A stretch of 5,657 nt of DNA from positions 1-5,657 of the forward strand of contig JACVIW010000168.1 in the NCBI GenBank assembly GCA_015711695.1. Reading direction: 5' to 3'. Source of the stretch: Candidatus Geohydrothermomicrobium daggyaiense. GTDB lineage: Bacteria > Actinomycetota > Geothermincolia > Fen-727 > JACVIW01. A model generated the notes under the pieces. The model worked only from the letters and a program-made list of their open reading frames with translations, had not been told where the DNA came from and searched no databases. This document shows, one piece after another, positions 1 to 4,831 of this stretch. The position numbers and the translations under genes are program-made. The first letter of the stretch is position 1. Each line of letters opens with the position of its first letter.

Positions 1-9
1 GCTAACTAC

Positions 10-49
10 AAAACCGCAATTTGGCGCATTCCACAAATTTGCGGTTTTT
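10..49. terminator. Bidirectional intrinsic terminator after arsC
   Basis: A long hairpin is directly visible. Bases 10-19 (AAAACCGCAA) pair with 39-48 (TTGCGGTTTT), and 20-23 (TTTG) pair with 34-37 (CAAA). There is one bulged T at 38 and a 10-base loop. The stem is 14 base pairs long. On the minus strand it lies immediately after the arsC stop codon (50-52) and is followed by a short T-run, so it should end the arsenic transcript. On the plus strand the stem runs into TTTTTCTATTTTT, so it should also stop transcription arriving from the left. Confidence 0.85.
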
Positions 50-478
50 CTATTTTTGACCGTATTCTTTAACAAAATCTTTTATCTTTTCTCCTATTTT
101 ATCCCTTACCCTTCGGAACTCGGATAGTATTTCCTCTTCGGTCCCCTTCACACTGGCCGGATCCTCGAAAAACCACGAGATTCTTTCACCCGCTTTTCCC
201 ATAAATGCAGGGCAAGCATTTTCAGCGCACACCGTTATCACGAAATCGAATGTCCAGCCATCGAAATCGGAAACCGACTTGCTGTATTGTGAGGATATGT
301 CGATACCGACTTCATCCATGACCTTTATTGCGTAAGGGTGGACTCTTGAGGGCTCAGAACCCGCGCTGTAAACCTCAAATGACTCTGGCGCGAGAAAGCG
401 CAAGAACCCTTCTGCCATCTGTGACCGACAGGCGTTTTCCCTGCATAAAAAAAGAACTTTTTTTCTTTCCCGATTCAT
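50..478 (-). CDS. arsC: Arsenate reductase, thioredoxin-coupled type (low-molecular-weight phosphatase fold)
   Basis: Predicted cytoplasmic enzyme reducing arsenate to arsenite through a Cys relay recycled by thioredoxin. The 142-residue length is typical of the family. An N-terminal beta strand leads into the P-loop CRENACRS (Cys12-X5-Arg18), followed by SQMAEG. The relay cysteines are Cys84 and Cys89 in TVCAENACP, and Asp106 in FEDPA is the general acid. 'FRRVRDKI' matches the usual C-terminal helix. The relay pair is CX4C, shorter than the CX6C of S. aureus ArsC (Cys82/Cys89). I chose the ATG at 478 because GAGGTG lies just upstream (482-487); an in-frame ATG at 499 would add seven residues with a weaker, poorly spaced site. 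It is the last gene of the minus-strand arsenic cluster and ends at a strong terminator. A tyrosine phosphatase role is possible for the fold, but the three redox cysteines and the adjacent arsM favour arsenate reductase. Confidence 0.9.
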   Translation of the reverse strand: MNRERKKVLFLCRENACRSQMAEGFLRFLAPESFEVYSAGSEPSRVHPYAIKVMDEVGIDISSQYSKSVSDFDGWTFDFVITVCAENACPAFMGKAGERISWFFEDPASVKGTEEEILSEFRRVRDKIGEKIKDFVKEYGQK

Positions 479-481
479 ACG

Positions 482-487
482 CACCTC
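482..487 (-). promoter_or_regulatory. Ribosome binding site deciding the arsC start
   Basis: GAGGTG on the minus strand sits three bases before the ATG at 478. It favours that start over the ATG at 499, which has only AGGG two bases away. Confidence 0.6.
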
Positions 488-522
488 ATAACCTTTCATT
501 TCCCTGATGACAAAATATAAGC

Positions 523-551
523 ATTATACGCACGAAAGTCACCCAGATATT
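523..551 (-). promoter_or_regulatory. Possible arsC promoter (-10 TATAAT)
   Basis: A perfect TATAAT lies on the minus strand at 523-528, about 45 bases upstream of the arsC ATG. That is a sensible distance for a -10 element. The -35 position (546-551, AATATC) does not match the consensus. If real, arsC has its own promoter in addition to read-through from arsM. The rest of the 500-671 gap between arsM and arsC has no gene I can see; it holds a weak TTGA-N7-TCAA palindrome at 597-611. Confidence 0.35.
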
Positions 552-671
552 TCTCATTTGCTCGCCTGCCCAAATACCAAATCTAAAAGAGCGTTCTTGA
601 ATGAATATCAACACTTAGCGCGCGCCTGTAACAGTCCTCATCAATAGGTAAGTCAAGCAGAAAAGCCGATC

Positions 672-1538
672 TCAACCGCAACAACAGGATGGTGCCGATT
701 TATATGCGCGAATCGTGATACTAATAATTGATGTGAGCACTTCGCCCGAGGCATCCAGCGATTTCTTCGGTTCACAGCATAGAGAGTCGCGTGCGTCTCC
801 AAGAAACTCCACGTTCGAGGGAAATGGTAATTCGTTCAGAATTTCGACCCCGGTAAATCCAGCTTTTTTTATCATCGCAACATAGTTACTTTTTAGTTCG
901 GCGCCCGCGACACATCCGATAAGCGCCTCGGGAGATCCCCGCAAACATGAGGGAAGCTCTCTCAGCAGAACAATATCGGAAACGATTAGGCGCCCGGAAG
1001 GCTTTAAGATCCGGAACGCCTCATCAAAAGCCCTCTGCTTGTCAGGAACAAGATTTATCACGCAGTTCGAGATCACAACATCAGCTGTCCCCTCTGGTAT
1101 CGGAAGATTCTCAATTTCGCCATGCCTGAACTCGACGTTCGTTGCGTTCATCTTCACAGCACTTGCCCGCCCTCTTTCAAGCATTTCATAAGTCATATCA
1201 ACTCCGATAACCTTGCCACTCTCGCCAACTCGCTTCGCGGCGAGGAAAACGTCAAACCCCGCTCCGCAACCTAAATCAACAACCATCTCGCCGGGCTTCA
1301 CGCTGGCATAACGGAGGGGATTACCGCACCCGAGCACAAGATTCGTGCTTTCAATAGTAGATTCAATTTCGTCCGTTGCGTATAGGAAGGTTAGATTATT
1401 TTCTCCTGGATGAGACGTAGGCGCACAACATGAATTGTCCGCGCCGCAACAACTCGAACCTTTCTTGGCAATCTTTGCGTATCCCTCGCGAACTATTCGC
1501 TTGATTTCGTCATCGTTCAAACGGTCTTTTTCCTGCAA
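672..1538 (-). CDS. arsM: Arsenite S-adenosylmethionine methyltransferase
   Basis: Predicted cytoplasmic SAM-dependent enzyme that methylates As(III). The fold is a class I Rossmann methyltransferase. The N-terminal helix REGYAKIAKKG leads to a Cys cluster SCCGADNSCC (Cys30, 31, 37, 38). SAM motif I is DLGCGAGFD (about 88-96), and GVDMTYEML follows (about 112-120). NCVINLVPD has the conserved As-binding Cys159, and IGCVAGA has the second, Cys209. The protein ends in CCCG, an extra metal-binding-looking cluster. Length, about 288 residues, fits the family. No ATG is available near the N-terminus. TTG at 1538 has AGGGGG at 1545-1550 with six bases of spacing, so I prefer it. A TTG at 1556 would add six residues and overlap the upstream MtrA-like gene by four bases. 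Either way the two genes are translationally coupled. Downstream, arsC follows after 193 bases. Confidence 0.92.
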   Translation of the reverse strand: MQEKDRLNDDEIKRIVREGYAKIAKKGSSCCGADNSCCAPTSHPGENNLTFLYATDEIESTIESTNLVLGCGNPLRYASVKPGEMVVDLGCGAGFDVFLAAKRVGESGKVIGVDMTYEMLERGRASAVKMNATNVEFRHGEIENLPIPEGTADVVISNCVINLVPDKQRAFDEAFRILKPSGRLIVSDIVLLRELPSCLRGSPEALIGCVAGAELKSNYVAMIKKAGFTGVEILNELPFPSNVEFLGDARDSLCCEPKKSLDASGEVLTSIISITIRAYKSAPSCCCG

Positions 1539-1544
1539 AAATAT

Positions 1545-1550
1545 CCCCCT
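1545..1550 (-). promoter_or_regulatory. Ribosome binding site for the TTG start of arsM
   Basis: AGGGGG on the minus strand lies six bases before the TTG at 1538. It lies only about 5-10 bases past the stop codon of the MtrA-like gene, so ribosomes ending there could restart directly. The alternative TTG at 1556 has no good upstream site. Confidence 0.55.
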
Positions 1551-1552
1551 GC

Positions 1553-2260
1553 TCAATCACAATCATTTTTGCCCTTCTCTTTCTGTCTTTCCGCGCTTCT
1601 CTGCCTTAATCGCTCCATAAGCTCCTCGGCTTTTCTTTTCGCCTCGCGTTCCTTCTCGTCCTGAGGTTCCCAGTACGGCTGTAAGATCCTCCAGGTAATC
1701 TTCCCGCTCATTGGTGGTTCGGGATATGCGCCCGGGTCGAAAAGTTTATACCCCATGAACTCAACCGGTTCCTCCTGATAGCAGGACCAAACCGCTTTTT
1801 TGATAAGATCTACATCCTGTTTGAACTGAAGATCAACAAGCTTTACCTGGGCGCGGAAGCGTTCAATCATCTCCCTTGTAATGTTGAATAAGAACGGGTG
1901 CGGAGCTTCAGTGCCGATAATATGGTTCTTAGAATCCACACCATTTGCAAACAAAGCCTTTACGGCATCACCGGTTAAGTGTCCGGGGGATTCCGGTCCT
2001 CCAAGAACAAGGTAGCGGATGTTGGGATTTGAAACAATGTTGCATATCACCTTTTCAAGACCTATATTCTCTGTCTGGAGAGTGCCCGAAAGGGCAGCGC
2101 CAGCCTCCGCTCCTGCCCTAACAAGAGCCTCTATTTCTGGAGGAACCTTGTCCTGGTCCCATTTTAGAATTATCACCACAGCGACCGGCGATCGGTCATT
2201 TCCGCGAATGTAGCAGCCCTCTTCAGGCGGATAATCCGGGTGAGGGTCAACTTTTAACAT
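1553..2260 (-). CDS. Stand-alone MtrA-like corrinoid protein (tetrahydromethanopterin S-methyltransferase subunit A family)
   Basis: Clear relative of MtrA, the cobamide-binding subunit that carries the methyl group in the methanogen Mtr complex. Family signatures are visible: SPVAVVI (24-30), VPPEIEALVRAGAEAGAALSG (about 39-59), TENIGLEKVICNIVSNPNIRYLVLGG (about 63-88), and GHLTG (93-97), whose His94 matches the cobalt-ligand His84 of Methanothermobacter MtrA. IIGTEAPHPFLFNI follows. Methanogen MtrA ends in a membrane helix. This 235-residue protein ends instead in a very charged helix (about 200-232, rich in Glu, Lys, Arg) and looks soluble. No other Mtr subunit lies in the window. The ATG at 2260 has GGTGA six bases upstream (2267-2271). 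The stop overlaps or abuts the start of arsM, implying a joint job: inference is methyl-cobamide handling next to arsenic methylation. The family assignment is strong; the function here is not established. Confidence 0.88.
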   Translation of the reverse strand: MLKVDPHPDYPPEEGCYIRGNDRSPVAVVIILKWDQDKVPPEIEALVRAGAEAGAALSGTLQTENIGLEKVICNIVSNPNIRYLVLGGPESPGHLTGDAVKALFANGVDSKNHIIGTEAPHPFLFNITREMIERFRAQVKLVDLQFKQDVDLIKKAVWSCYQEEPVEFMGYKLFDPGAYPEPPMSGKITWRILQPYWEPQDEKEREAKRKAEELMERLRQRSAERQKEKGKNDCD

Positions 2261-2266
2261 ATATCA

Positions 2267-2271
2267 TCACC
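2267..2271 (-). promoter_or_regulatory. Ribosome binding site of the MtrA-like gene
   Basis: GGTGA on the minus strand sits six bases before the ATG at 2260, supporting that start. Confidence 0.55.
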
Positions 2272-2370
2272 GTTGTTGTCATTTGTAAGTTCCACTCAAG
2301 CATTCAGGATTTGCGCCAGCCTTTGCGCTGCCAGATAGCAGACAACAAGCGCGCATAAGTCTGTTAAGTG

Positions 2371-2376
2371 ATTATA
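2371..2376 (-). promoter_or_regulatory. Possible -10 element for the mtrA-like/arsM transcript
   Basis: A perfect TATAAT lies on the minus strand about 110 bases upstream of the MtrA-like ATG. No good -35 hexamer sits at 17 bases (the nearest is TCATTG). The leader 2261-2370 contains a direct repeat TAAGT/TAAGT (2356-2369) and a GCGC-rich duplicated stretch (2310-2332), but no recognisable ArsR-type operator or riboswitch. Confidence 0.35.
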
Positions 2377-2471
2377 ACAATTTAAACGATCCGCAATGAA
2401 CGCAAAATGTTTGGATCATCAAAAAAAGTGTCTTCAATTTCCAAAAACACATACTCCCAGAAAAGCACTTT

Positions 2472-2666
2472 CTATTTGCCTAGGACGGTATCAATTGCGC
2501 GAAAACACAATAAGAGGGGAACTAAAATCAAGAGATACAAAAGATAATCATGTAAGCTAAAACCGGAAAATATAGATAAATCTAAACGTCTTAGAGCTGC
2601 GATCAGAACTACAATACGGATAATTCGGCTAACACTTAAACGCTCATTCCCCGCTGTGCCTAACAA
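2472..2666 (-). CDS. Doubtful small hydrophobic protein or gene remnant
   Basis: Open frame of 64 codons with a TTG start and a stop codon (TAG) two codons further upstream. The translation is membrane-like: a short amphipathic N-terminal part (RIIRIVVLIAALRRLDL), then DYLLYLLILVPLLLCF (about 40-55) as a convincing transmembrane segment, and the polar end RAIDTVLGK. I see no ATG in frame and no ribosome binding site, so it may be the 3' end of a decayed membrane-protein gene rather than an intact one. The nearest same-strand gene downstream is the MtrA-like gene, more than 200 bases away, and nothing links the two. I do not recognise a family. Confidence 0.25.
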   Translation of the reverse strand: MLGTAGNERLSVSRIIRIVVLIAALRRLDLSIFSGFSLHDYLLYLLILVPLLLCFRAIDTVLGK

Positions 2667-2792
2667 AATACGCTAATATTCGGCATCTTAATCTTTATAC
2701 CATATACTTTTGAAACCCTGTTTAACTTTCTACACCCTTGAAATTGACTTTACTCAACGGGCACATCTAATAAGCTGGCGTTGGAATCATCC

Positions 2793-2823
2793 ATAAGTTA
2801 TACATACCATTTATAAGTTATAC
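2793..2823. repeat. Perfect 11-base direct repeat, 20-base period
   Basis: ATAAGTTATAC occurs at 2793-2803 and again at 2813-2823. The repeat starts are exactly 20 bases apart, about two helical turns. Two copies on the same face of the helix suggest a protein-binding site, but no promoter or regulated gene is obvious next to them. Confidence 0.5.
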
Positions 2824-2880
2824 CGCATTTGCGTTTTAGATTGACCAGTTACCTTACAACAAGGCTTAATTTTAAATCGT

Positions 2881-2897
2881 TTGGTATGTATTACCAA
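2881..2897 (-). terminator. Small hairpin after the DUF5667-like gene (weak terminator candidate)
   Basis: TTGGTA (2881-2886) and TACCAA (2892-2897) form a perfect 6-base-pair stem with a 5-base loop, ten bases beyond the stop codon at 2907. In the minus direction it is followed by an AT-rich stretch but no clean T-run, so its role in termination is uncertain. Confidence 0.3.
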
Positions 2898-2906
2898 GGC
2901 TTGTTT

Positions 2907-3932
2907 CTATTTACTCTGCCCTTGCTGCTGCTGTTGGTATTGTTGCTGGTTTTGATGTTGCTTATGTTCCTGTTGTTCATGTTGCTCTTGATACTGCTTT
3001 TGTTGCCCTTTCTGTTGTTGCTGGTATTGTTGCTGTTCTTGAAGTTGCTGTTGTTTTTGCTCTTGTTCGTTCAGTCTTGGCCCCGCGCCCTCATGTGCGT
3101 TTTCACCCTCAAGTGTCTTCCCTTCTTGAGAAACATGCCCAGATCGCTTTTCGTTTTTCAGCATGAAATCCTCTCGGTGACGGTCTCTTTCCATGGACTC
3201 CGTTCTTAGCCTGATTCTTACCCTTTCCATTATTTTCCGAGCTTTTTCTCTTTCAGTTTTCGTCATCTTGCTCAACGCTTGATTAATGAATAACTGGAGT
3301 CTTTCAGCAATAACTCTTACCCTTGCACTGACCTTTTCAAAAATGTCAGCTCTCAGTTTTTCACCATACTCGTATGACCTCTCGAGGCCGCTTTCACAAT
3401 CCTCTATCAGGGGATAGCACCAGCGTTCCATGCTACGACTTATAACATACTCAAGTTCGCGAAGGCGGCGCTCCGAAAATTCCGCATGAGCGAAAGCTCT
3501 TCTCTGGTTTCCCGGTAATAACGAAATATATAGCGACTCCCCGGCTCGCTTTACTGAATAAAGGGGATTGCCTGGCATTGCATATGCGGAACCGAAACCC
3601 AAAGCCACCAAAAGAATTACTATTGCCATAATGGCAACCAATCCGCGCGCTATGGCGGGGTGAGCTCTGAACGAAAATAACTCCCTCGCCTGTGATGTCG
3701 CTACTTTCCTTGCCTTATTTCTTAATGCCAGAGCGTTTGACATATAATGTGATTTTATAGACTCTACCCGGCGCCCAGGCGGCAGGGCAGGACCACCACT
3801 CCTCAACATATTCACGATTGCAGCCTCAAAAGAAGGGATTTCCTCCCGTGAACCGATGGAATTCACGTTAAGGCTCTTTTTTAACACTTTCTCCAGCATG
3901 CGAATATCCTTTCTGGAAACATCCCCGCTCAT
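2907..3932 (-). CDS. Membrane DUF5667-like protein with Gln-rich tail, probable anti-sigma factor
   Basis: Predicted single-pass membrane protein of 341 residues. Residues 1-95 should be cytoplasmic and, by position, would bind the sigma factor; they contain no Cys, so no zinc anti-sigma motif. One transmembrane segment spans about 96-118 (GLVAIMAIVILLVALGFGSAYA). Directly outside it, AMPGNPLYSVKRAGESLYISL and AEFSERRLRELE (about 118-161) match the DUF5667 pattern. Charged helices follow, with a Cys pair (Cys172, Cys179), then a long Arg/Lys/Glu helix (about 195-255). Residues 290-341 are 31 Gln of 52, with QQQYQQQQKGQ (300-310) and QQQYQQQQQGQ (329-339) as an internal duplication. The ATG at 3932 overlaps the stop of the ECF sigma gene as ATGA, with AGGTGG at 3942-3947. 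The anti-sigma role is inferred from gene order, membrane topology and the known pairing of such proteins with ECF factors in Actinomycetota; no direct motif proves it. Confidence 0.78.
   Translation of the reverse strand: MSGDVSRKDIRMLEKVLKKSLNVNSIGSREEIPSFEAAIVNMLRSGGPALPPGRRVESIKSHYMSNALALRNKARKVATSQARELFSFRAHPAIARGLVAIMAIVILLVALGFGSAYAMPGNPLYSVKRAGESLYISLLPGNQRRAFAHAEFSERRLRELEYVISRSMERWCYPLIEDCESGLERSYEYGEKLRADIFEKVSARVRVIAERLQLFINQALSKMTKTEREKARKIMERVRIRLRTESMERDRHREDFMLKNEKRSGHVSQEGKTLEGENAHEGAGPRLNEQEQKQQQLQEQQQYQQQQKGQQKQYQEQHEQQEHKQHQNQQQYQQQQQGQSK
2916..3065 (-). repeat. CAG/CAA-rich imperfect triplet repeat coding the poly-Gln tail
   Basis: The coding strand is dominated by CAG and CAA codons, seen as CTG/TTG on the plus strand. 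A longer unit encoding QQQYQQQQ-x-GQ appears at 3003-3035 and 2916-2948, starting 87 bases apart. Mixed CAG/CAA use makes it less slippage-prone than a pure triplet run, but the duplication shows it has changed in length. Confidence 0.75.
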
Positions 3933-4516
3933 CTGCTTACACCACCTTTTTCGAATATTTTTTTCAGCGATTGAATGGCTCTAAATTGCAACGCCCGAAC
4001 AGCCCCCGCTTTTTTGCCTATCAGTTTCCCCACGGTTTTCGCGTCGAAACCCTCGATGAATCTGAGAAGTATGACTTCTCTTTGTTCATCTGGCAGCCTG
4101 GACAAAGCTACATAAAGTTCTTCGTGACTTAATTTTTCGAGCACGATTGTTTCAGGTTGATCTTTTTCGCTGGTCGAAAAACGCTCGTCGAGCTCAACTA
4201 TTTCAGCTTTTCCTTCAACAGCCCTCTCCCTGGCAAGCATGTTTCGCGCAATCCCAAAAAGCCAGGCGCCTATAGTGCCTCCCCTGTCTTTAAAATTGCC
4301 AATTTTCTCAATCGCTTCCGTCAAGGTTTCGCTGGCGAGGTCTTCAGCTTTCTCAAGGTCGCCAGTCCTGTAATACATGTATCGTCTGAGTCTATTGAAA
4401 TAAAAATCAAAGAGACGATCTAAAGCTTCAGGCTCGTATTTCTTCGCTCTGGATGCGATATCTATCAGCTCTTTCTTAGATAACAAGTTAATTTCCTCTC
4501 GAGAAAGTGTTTTCAT
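3929..4516 (-). CDS. ECF-type RNA polymerase sigma-70 factor
   Basis: Two-domain sigma factor of about 195 residues. Region 2 covers about 31-96: ALDRLFDFYFNRLRRYMYYRTGDLEKAEDLASETL, the usual A-E-D-L-A-x-E-T box, then the GAWLFGIARNML end. An acidic linker (about 105-130) separates it from region 4 at about 134-189: LSRLPDEQREVILLRFIEGF, then the helix-turn-helix TVGKLIGKKAGAVRALQFRAIQSLKKIF. No sigma-1 or sigma-3 domain is present. It would direct RNA polymerase to a small set of promoters, probably including its own. The ATG at 4516 is preferred over an in-frame TTG at 4528; neither has a clear ribosome binding site. The stop TGA overlaps the ATG of the DUF5667-like gene, the normal layout for a sigma factor and its membrane-bound partner. 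The ECF subgroup cannot be fixed by eye. Confidence 0.92.
   Translation of the reverse strand: MKTLSREEINLLSKKELIDIASRAKKYEPEALDRLFDFYFNRLRRYMYYRTGDLEKAEDLASETLTEAIEKIGNFKDRGGTIGAWLFGIARNMLARERAVEGKAEIVELDERFSTSEKDQPETIVLEKLSHEELYVALSRLPDEQREVILLRFIEGFDAKTVGKLIGKKAGAVRALQFRAIQSLKKIFEKGGVSR
3942..3947 (-). promoter_or_regulatory. Ribosome binding site of the DUF5667-like gene
   Basis: AGGTGG on the minus strand lies inside the last codons of the sigma gene, nine bases before the ATG at 3932. It supports translational coupling of the pair. Confidence 0.5.
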
Positions 4517-4557
4517 ACTTATAATCAAAAAACGAAACGAAATGTTATTCTTGGCAA

Positions 4558-4586
4558 ATCATAGCCCCGAGTATTCAAGGACTTTG
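4558..4586 (-). promoter_or_regulatory. Possible promoter of the sigma/anti-sigma operon
   Basis: TATGAT (minus strand, 4558-4563) is a five-of-six match to the -10 consensus, about 42 bases before the sigma ATG. The -35 position (4581-4586, CAAAGT) does not match the consensus and overlaps the inverted repeat. This would fit either repression or activation at the -35, or use of a different sigma factor. Confidence 0.3.
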
Positions 4587-4614
4587 TTCACAATCTTAGA
4601 ACAAAGGTTCACAA
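4582..4614. promoter_or_regulatory. Inverted repeat overlapping a 21-base direct repeat, operator candidate
   Basis: CTTTGTTC (4582-4589) and GAACAAAG (4599-4606) are perfect 8-base inverted arms around a 9-base spacer. In addition GTTCACAA occurs at 4586-4593 and 4607-4614, exactly 21 bases apart. The site lies 66-98 bases upstream of the sigma start and over 200 bases upstream of the divergent exported-protein gene, so it more likely controls the sigma operon. Confidence 0.5.
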
Positions 4615-4658
4615 CAGCACACAGGATGCCCCGCTGAAAGCCGCATGTGGCCAAGCGA

Positions 4659-4688
4659 TTTACATAATTGATATCAGACGATTATATG
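4659..4688 (+). promoter_or_regulatory. Possible promoter for the exported basic protein
   Basis: TTTACA (4659-4664) and TATATG (4683-4688) are separated by 18 bases and resemble sigma-70 -35 and -10 elements (five and four of six matches). They lie about 145 bases before the ATG at 4832, giving a long leader. No other convincing promoter was seen in 4529-4831. Confidence 0.28.
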
Positions 4689-4817
4689 ACGAGCATCGAG
4701 CAAACTCTATTGATGAAATGCGAGCTTTTGCCGCATAACGCCGGCGAAAAGAGTGTCTAAAAAACCAAAAATCAAGCGTAACGTTTTCAGAGTTCTCCTG
4801 ATTTCAGTTATTAGCAA

Positions 4818-4826
4818 GGAAGTGAT
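4818..4826 (+). promoter_or_regulatory. Strong ribosome binding site of the exported basic protein
   Basis: GGAAGTGAT is eight of nine matches to GGAGGTGAT, the full anti-Shine-Dalgarno complement, five bases before the ATG at 4832. It is among the best sites in the window and supports this frame over the overlapping frame that starts at 4753. Confidence 0.65.
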
Positions 4827-4831
4827 GTCAA

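Larger units (their letters stand above)
2667..2906. other. AT-rich intergenic region with short repeats
   Basis: No gene is visible on either strand; the plus-strand frame covering 2829-3209 is the antisense shadow of the Gln-rich tail. The region contains the 11-base direct repeat pair (2793-2823), two copies of CAAGGCTT (about 2860 and 2896), and a small hairpin next to the stop of the DUF5667-like gene. Confidence 0.6.

Noticed and set aside
947..1129. Plus-strand frames inside arsM and the MtrA-like gene (also 1435-1620 and 2019-2213)
   Set aside because: All are antisense shadows of well-supported genes with no domain features.
2261..2370. Cobalamin riboswitch in front of the MtrA-like gene
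   Set aside because: A corrinoid gene made this worth checking, but I found no B12-box-like conserved core, and the leader of about 110 bases is too short for a full cobalamin riboswitch.
2793..2823. CRISPR array or replication iterons
   Set aside because: Only two copies of an 11-base unit with a 9-base gap; CRISPR needs longer repeats and spacers, and no cas, rep or AT-rich origin structure is present.
2829..3209. Plus-strand 126-codon frame full of Leu, looking like a membrane protein
   Set aside because: It is the antisense reading of the CAG/CAA repeat of the Gln-rich tail (CTG/TTG reads as Leu). No ribosome binding site, and the minus-strand gene is well supported.
4157..4423. Plus-strand 88-codon frame inside the sigma gene
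   Set aside because: Antisense of a clear ECF sigma factor, with no motif of its own.
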